DNA from: Breviolum minutum Mf 1.05b.01 | Taxonomy: Eukaryota; Sar; Dinophyceae; Suessiales; Symbiodiniaceae | Direction of reading: 5' to 3' | Length of the DNA: 64,000 nucleotides | Assembly: GCA_000507305.1 (NCBI GenBank) | Contig: DF239328.1 | Location: 1 to 64,000 of the forward strand | Shown here: in pieces, positions 58,680 to 64,000 of the stretch | Layout of the letters: the number at the start of each line of letters is the position of its first letter | Numbering within the stretch: the first letter of the stretch is position 1 | The notes under the pieces: generated by a model | Seen by the model: the letters and a program-made list of their open reading frames with translations, nothing else | The model's database searches: none | Told to the model about the DNA's origin: nothing | Position numbers and translations under genes: made by a program

Positions 58680-59490
58680 ACAGAAGAAGACAACAAACAT
58701 ACAAGAAACCACACAATTCACAGGAAAAATACGGGAAATGGGGAAACCAAAATTGAAAGGAAGAATGAAAATCACAGAAAAGGTGTTTCAAACATATCGC
58801 AAACAGCCAAGCAAACAGAAAAACTCATCTTAAAAAACAAAAAAGAAAGCAAGCCATAGCAAGCCTTCAAATCACAGAAACACACCGAAAAAGCAACCAT
58901 AAAAAGGAACAACACAGCAAAAATGAAACCAAACATGAACACAGAAGCAAGCACTAGAATCATCGAAACAACGCAGCAACAAACTTTCAAAAGTAAGAAA
59001 CAGAAACACAGCGAACATGAAAGCAACTTGAGAAACATCACACAATAGCTTAGCAGCAAAAAATGATGTGAAAAACCAACATAAACCACACAAAACATCA
59101 TAAACATAATACAACTTGTTGATGATTGCATTTTTTGCAGTGCTTTCTGTGATGCTCATGTTGGCTTTCTTTTTGCAGCGTATGTTCTGTGATGTTTAAC
59201 TATTTTACGTTTGCCTGCGTTCGTTTTGGAGTCGTTTTCCTGTCATTTCCTTGTTTATGTTGGCTTGCCCTTTTCCAGTGTCTTGTCGGATGTTTTTCTT
59301 TGGTTTCATGTTTGCAGTGTTTTCTTGTTTTATGCTTGCTGCCTTGCTGTCCTTTTTGGTGTATGTGGTGATTTCTGGGCTTTCATGTTTGAGGTGTTTT
59401 TGTTCATGCTTGCTTTCATTTTGTTTGGTTTTTCTTTGACTTTTGTATGCTTTCAGTTTTGCCATGTTTGCTGTTTCTAATGTTTACTTC
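58680..59490. repeat. Long imperfect inverted repeat
   Basis: The left arm (about 58680-59125) is almost free of T; the right arm (about 59155-59490) is T/G-rich and nearly its reverse complement in places. For example left-arm reverse complement TTGGTTTCATTTTTGCTGTG matches right-arm TTGGTTTCATGTTTGCAGTG, and ATGTTGG plus TGTGATGTTT occur in both. The arms meet near 59140. It could be a fold-back transposon, an inverted duplication or a divergent pair of minisatellites. No transposase frame inside. Confidence 0.6.
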
Positions 59491-59659
59491 CTTAGTGTGT
59501 TCATCTATTGATACGTGTAATAAAACAAGCATATGAGAAAAAACAAGAACATAAACTTAATACTTGGAACATCTCAGCCCAAATGAAGGTCAAAATGTAC
59601 ATACATGGTAAGCATGTAACCATGAAAATGCATAGGGACCACTCTCCTCCCCAGCTCAG

Positions 59660-60140
59660 AAATTAATCATACCTACCCATATGACTAACCCAAGAAAATT
59701 GATCCATGAACTCGCAGTCGTCCGGATCAGTTCCAGAAACTGACCGTGGCTCTCGATTTTTGTGCTGGTATTTGTGTCATCAAGTGTTACTGAAAGACCC
59801 TGATAGTGCATAAAGATGCGCTTCTGGTGTACAGTAAACATACCTGACAAGTGTTGTGGATCCCGGCCGAACAGTGCAGGGTAACAGCCCAGAGAAGGTG
59901 GATAGCATGGCGGGCTGAAGTTCAGAAAAAAAGGCGCTTTATCGGGAGGAGTCTGACTTTTGAGAGGTGCATTCTTTGAACAGCCAAAGAACATGTTCCA
60001 TAAAAATGGAGTGTCTATCATTCAACACTAATATACTAATTATGGTTTCCGCTTGGTCTGGAAAGGCATCAGCATGAAGCAATCGATCCAGGCTGAACCG
60101 GATTGAAAATAACTGCTGCGGCTGCCGATCGCACACCACT
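59660..60140 (-). CDS. Unidentified gene, several exons
   Basis: 60135-60010 reads QPQQLFSIRFSLDRLLHADA and continues FPDQAETIISILVL. 59960-59845 reads QTPPDKAPFFLNFSPPCYPP and continues SLGCYPALFGRDPQHLSG. 59840-59715 reads HQKRIFMHYQGLSVTLDDTN and continues TSTKIESHGQFLELIRTT. All are minus strand with good amino-acid composition and form one gene in all likelihood. I do not recognise the family. Confidence 0.42.
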
Positions 60141-60289
60141 TGGAGTCTTGAAAAGTGGAATCAGTGGGACCCGTGGAAATGTATACTATATATATCGTTT
60201 CAATTCGTTATGATTCATTCGTCCTTCCTGCCTGAAGTCTTCGACATGTTCACCTTTGCATTCATCCCTCACCGAAATGGAAGCCCTCA

Positions 60290-61080
60290 ACCGTTTCGTC
60301 AACCTGCAAGACCACTAATTTGGCTGAGTCTTTGGCTTGGCATTGCACCAGTGGCTGGCCTGGGAAACAAACCATCGAATGCCATAACTGACTGCGTAAT
60401 GAGGACAATCTGATGGTAGCAATACGATTGACGGGAGTGGTAACTGTGAGTAAGGGTGATGATTATGGTAGTATGGATGGTGAGGCAAGTGAGGGTGACC
60501 CACTAACAACAACCAGAGGTATCACCCATGTAGTAAATGAACATACCAAAACTACACTAAAGTACTTGCCATACAATTTGACATGGCACAACGAATGTTT
60601 AATTTGTGAATATATCTATATGATATAATGTACAAACACAGTACAGTAACAGGTGGCATAGTCCAAGAATACAATCATAATTACCCTATTACTGTGCTGG
60701 GTGGTTCAGCTGAAAGGACATCTGGCAGCACAGTTGTATACTAAAAACATCCAAAAACATCGGGCCCCGCGTGTCACCACTGGATTTTCCATGAGGCGAG
60801 GACGGCCGGCCCTGTCGCATGCCTGGCAGCCGAGCTGAAGTCTCATGACTCAGACCATATACCTTGTACAAACAAATGGGATCCCACAGAGTCAAACCAA
60901 TCATCCAACCTGCCTCCATCAGATTTTCCGCCACCTGGTTACAAAGCCAAATCGCTTTCCAAGCTGTTGGACAAAATGATTGAAATCGATGGAAATCTAG
61001 TGCTGCATTGCGCGATATATTGGGACTCCCATATGTTGGTATACACCCCTCGGACCAACAGTCACCACCAAGATAAGTCA
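60290..61080. other. Exon candidates on both strands
   Basis: Minus 60400-60300 reads VMAFDGLFPRPATGAMPSQR. At 60890-61060 the plus strand reads PPSDFPPPGYKAKSLSKLLD and continues KMIEIDGN, which is the better-looking frame, while the minus strand is also open. Not resolved. 60570-60690 is AT-rich. Confidence 0.28.
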
Positions 61081-61189
61081 TGTTCTTGCCACTGTTGCTG
61101 GGAGGTGACGCGTTCCAATCTTCCGGCTACAAACCATGATACGAATACAAATGCTCCAAACATCTCCAAATATATGCTATACTGTATAT

Positions 61190-61540
61190 ATATATATATA
61201 TTCCCATACTTCAACTAGAGCCGAGCAATCAATAAGGGTGGCAATATCTGGGACCACCAAACTGTAGCTCCGATTCATGCAGCAGTGGGAGAAGTCTGGA
61301 AAAGTTTCAGTTTATGTACAGTCTTCCCCCGGAACCCTGCCTCCTTTCCCTGACATGTCAGCCTTGGCAAACAGCGGCTGAAAAGCAATGATTATAATAA
61401 CAGTCGCCTTTGGCTCGCGAGATTATATCATGATATCAACGTCAAACATATTGGAAATTCCGTACTGTGAAAAAAACACGACATCCCGGACTAGTGCAAA
61501 AAATATCAAAAAATATTCAAAAAATCGTCCAATCTGGATA
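61190..61540. other. No supported gene
   Basis: A short (TA)n run at 61184-61200, then sequence without a convincing exon. Confidence 0.4.
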
Positions 61541-61559
61541 GAAGAGTGAACAACTAGGG

Positions 61560-62875
61560 TCCGCACCCCCAAATTGACATAGCCAGGCAAGCTTTGACTG
61601 CGCACGGCTAGGCGAATCGCACAAGCACTTCTATCATCTTCTATCACTATGGTCACGTCAAGCTCTATCTTTAAACTTGAAGGATTCATATTTCTCACAT
61701 TCATCTTCACAGGATGTGAGTGAGGTGCAGCGTATTCTAGCACATTTGGAAATAATATAGCACAGTACACCAAATATGATCAACTGATGAATGATTCTAA
61801 GCCCATCTTCTGTCATGGCACCATTGCCCTTGCCTGGCATCGCCTCTGCCACCCTTGCCTGTGATGAAGTGGCTATAGCAAGGACCCGTTAAAGGCTGTG
61901 GGCCGCACTAGCAGCCAACATGCTACACGAAACACACTCGTAAAGTTGTGCCAAGAAGCCTTTGCCTTTGCCATCTTTGCCCCCTTTTCCATCCTTTCCT
62001 TTGCCATCTCTCTTTCCGCCGTCTTTGCCCTTGCCACCCTTTCCTGACACGGTCATTGTATGATCTTAATCTTAGCATAGCGGCTCTGAACATCTCTCAA
62101 TTGTTGCGTCATTTGTGTCTCCTGACAGTAAGCGCAAGGTGTTGTGAAAGAATGTGAAAGGGACAAACTACAAACGGATGCAATGTAATAGATACATGTT
62201 GTTGAAGCAAACATGTTTGGAGGCAGGGCTGTTTAGGATAATGTTGGGAAATATGACCGGTCGTCTCCCAGCCTTTATTGTCCTTTCCATCTTTTCCCTT
62301 TTGACCAGCCTCACAAAAACTCTCAGCACATCGTTGGGCATCTGGAACTGTACAACTTGCTTCTCGCTCCCCGGCCAGGGTACCCTCTTTGAGCCTGGGG
62401 TCCTAATAAGGTGGTCAGTGATTTCGGGGTGATGCTCAAGTTTCCAACCATTTTTTTTGCCAGGGCATCCAGAGGTTTTGCCCAAGTTTCCAACCATGAG
62501 AACATGATCTAAACTTCTAAACTATGCAATCTATCAAGCGACAAAGTTGCTGACCTCAATCATTGCAAATGTGATTCTGATAGTTGATACGATGGCCACA
62601 CCTGTTGCATCTTGTTGCCGCCTGGACCAGAGCCTGCAGGCAGCAAGTGGGCTTTAGCAGAGAAACACGGCAACTTCTACCAGAATTCATACTAATCGTA
62701 ATCGACTACTCGGCAAATAGCCAGAAACGAAGCCCCTTTGGTGACGGCAATAGAGATTCAGAGCAAATCCAAAATGTCCGTGTGCACGGTTTTTTTTCCA
62801 AAGGCCAAGTGGCCAAGAGTCCATCTACAAACACCTTCGGCAAAGCCCCGCCTTTGCCTTTGCCCTTCTCACCTG
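61560..62875 (-). CDS. Small Gly-Lys-Asp-rich exons plus one globular-looking exon
   Basis: Minus order. 62875-62790 reads SGEKGKGKGGALPKVFVDGL. 62325-62250 reads EAGQKGKDGKDNKGWETT. 62048-61950 reads SGKGGKGKDGGKRDGKGKDG and continues KGGKDGKGKG. About 61865-61800 reads GKGGRGDARQGQ or, in another frame, GKGNGAMTEDGLRI. 61745-61560 reads VKMNVRNMNPSSLKIELDVT and continues IVIEDDRSACAIRLAV. Repeated G-K-D motifs separated by introns suggest one low-complexity basic protein. Alternative frames at 62440-62260 (KRVPWPGSEKQVVQFQMPND) cannot be excluded. Confidence 0.38.
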
Positions 62876-63177
62876 ACATGATTGCATTTGAGTCCTGAAT
62901 TTGATGGATGCGAGTAAAATCTACGGTGTTATGCGGTGTTCACCTTCCACCTATATATCACACAATACAGTACCGCTTTGGTCGAGCGGATTTCAAGTGA
63001 AATTCATGATCAAACCAACAGCAGCAAAGAGGAAAACACGTATACAGTTTACATAATGCATAACAGTAATATATATATATATATACGTAATAGTATCCAT
63101 GATTGTAATAATTAATAATGAGTCATGATAATATGTAAGTGTTTGTTGACAAAATTAAAAAGGAATCTGACCCCCTT

Positions 63178-63535
63178 CTAGCCTTTGGACCCGTTGGTCT
63201 TGCGCTCTGAGGAGGCCTTTTTGGCGTTTTCAAACGGCCAGTGCCATGGAGCAACAACATGCCTTTTCAACGAGGTAAAATCCTTCATGAACAGTCCATA
63301 AGATATATATAAGCATATAGAACTGCCTTTGCCAACAAATCAAAGCAAGAAAAAATAACTGTGTCGGCAGTTATAAAAACATTCTGAATGCATACAAGCA
63401 AGCAGTTTGAGGATCCCAATGGAGCCAGCAAGCTGCAACAAGTCTGTCCTGCTGGAGTTTAAAAACAAACGAGCCTTTGGTGCTGCCTTGGGAATCCCAT
63501 CACCTTCAAGCTTGGCTTCGCCTGGCTGGTGTATG
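63178..63535 (-). CDS. Unidentified C-terminal exons
   Basis: 63530-~63467 reads EAKLEGDGIPKAAPK and is followed by a GC dinucleotide, a possible donor. ~63285-63178 reads FTSLKRHVVAPWHWPFENAK and continues KASSERKTNGSKG, then a stop at 63178. Basic C-terminus. Not recognised. Confidence 0.4.
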
Positions 63536-63539
63536 ATTT

Positions 63540-64000
63540 TTTATGCCCCAAACAAACCGGACTACCAGTTTATTGCCATCCAAAAGCTCTTAAGGATCAT
63601 GTGGGGCATGTGTAGCATTGCATTTTGTGTTCCAGCAAATGATATTCCATGCACGGCATATTGGAGCACCGTTGCTTGTTTTGCTTATTAGAATTAGAGT
63701 TGATCTTTAAAGTCAATCAACACATAGTATGCCATTTATGGGCCTATTGACCTGCAAGGTTCATGTTTTGGATCTTTAAGCATCATGCATAGTATAGATA
63801 TATCATAACAAGGATCCGCATAAAATACTAAAACACATTGAATTGAAACCGTATTTCTTGCCTGCATATGCATCTGATTTGATGAATTATATACTCCAAA
63901 AACTATTGCTGAACCACAACAAGGGCAAGTAAGTGTGCAACTCGGTTTCAGGGCTTGTGACCTCATAGCAATAGCTCTGGGCTCTGGCCATGCTCGTTTT
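63540..64000. other. No supported gene
   Basis: No convincing exon on either strand up to the window edge. Confidence 0.4.

Noticed and set aside
58680-59490. Membrane-protein genes in the inverted repeat (Phe/Leu/Cys-rich frames)
   Set aside because: The frames arise from T/G-rich low-complexity sequence and are present in both arms by symmetry.

Overview
This window looks like nuclear DNA of a photosynthetic dinoflagellate, most like a Symbiodiniaceae-type genome. No organism label was given. The inference rests on four things seen here: short exons separated by introns whose 5' splice sites are often GC or GA instead of GT, with the reading frame and protein family conservation fixing the junctions; nearly every recognisable gene on one strand (minus), as in dinoflagellate unidirectional gene blocks; a plastid-type leader made of a signal peptide followed by a phenylalanine-containing F-A-P motif; and two Mei2-like RRM genes, a family expanded in dinoflagellates. 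It is not bacterial or viral. There are no operons, and almost no gene is a single uninterrupted ORF.

Layout, read right to left because genes run on the minus strand. 63.5-61.5 kb: small exons rich in Gly-Lys and an unidentified C-terminus. 60.1-59.7 kb: unidentified gene. 59.5-58.7 kb: a long imperfect inverted repeat. 58.2-56.9 kb: organellar (mitochondrial-type) ribosomal protein uL24, complete at its C-terminus. 54.9-54.2 kb: 5' end of a plastid-targeted protein. 52.5-51.6 kb: bS20-type organellar ribosomal protein, next to CAA-type microsatellites and an assembly gap. 49-38 kb: many unidentified exons, including a G/K/A-rich protein and a C-terminal membrane anchor. 37.5 kb: tandem palindromic repeats, also found at the left edge of the window. 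36.2-35.4 kb: 2-oxoglutarate/Fe(II) oxygenase. 33.0-30.5 kb: a large Mei2-like RRM protein with a probable one-base indel. 26.7-19.7 kb: a PTC7-like PP2C phosphatase whose introns hold tandem arrays and a second gap. 19.07-18.94 kb: an exon with an in-frame TAG. 13.5-10.4 kb: unidentified multi-exon gene(s). 10.3-9.6 kb: a second Mei2-like RRM gene. 8.0-6.1 kb: a signal-peptide thioredoxin-fold (PDI-like) protein lacking CXXC. 3.3-0.2 kb: the N-terminal half of the plastid Hsp100 chaperone ClpC, running off the left edge.

Several of these proteins would serve organelles: ClpC (plastid stroma), bS20 and uL24 (organelle ribosomes) and the leader-bearing protein (plastid). There is no sign of co-regulation beyond shared strand, which in dinoflagellates usually reflects long transcripts matured by spliced-leader trans-splicing. 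Exon boundaries given as exact were solved by frame and family conservation; those marked approximate were not. Many exon candidates are reported as unidentified, with family left blank.
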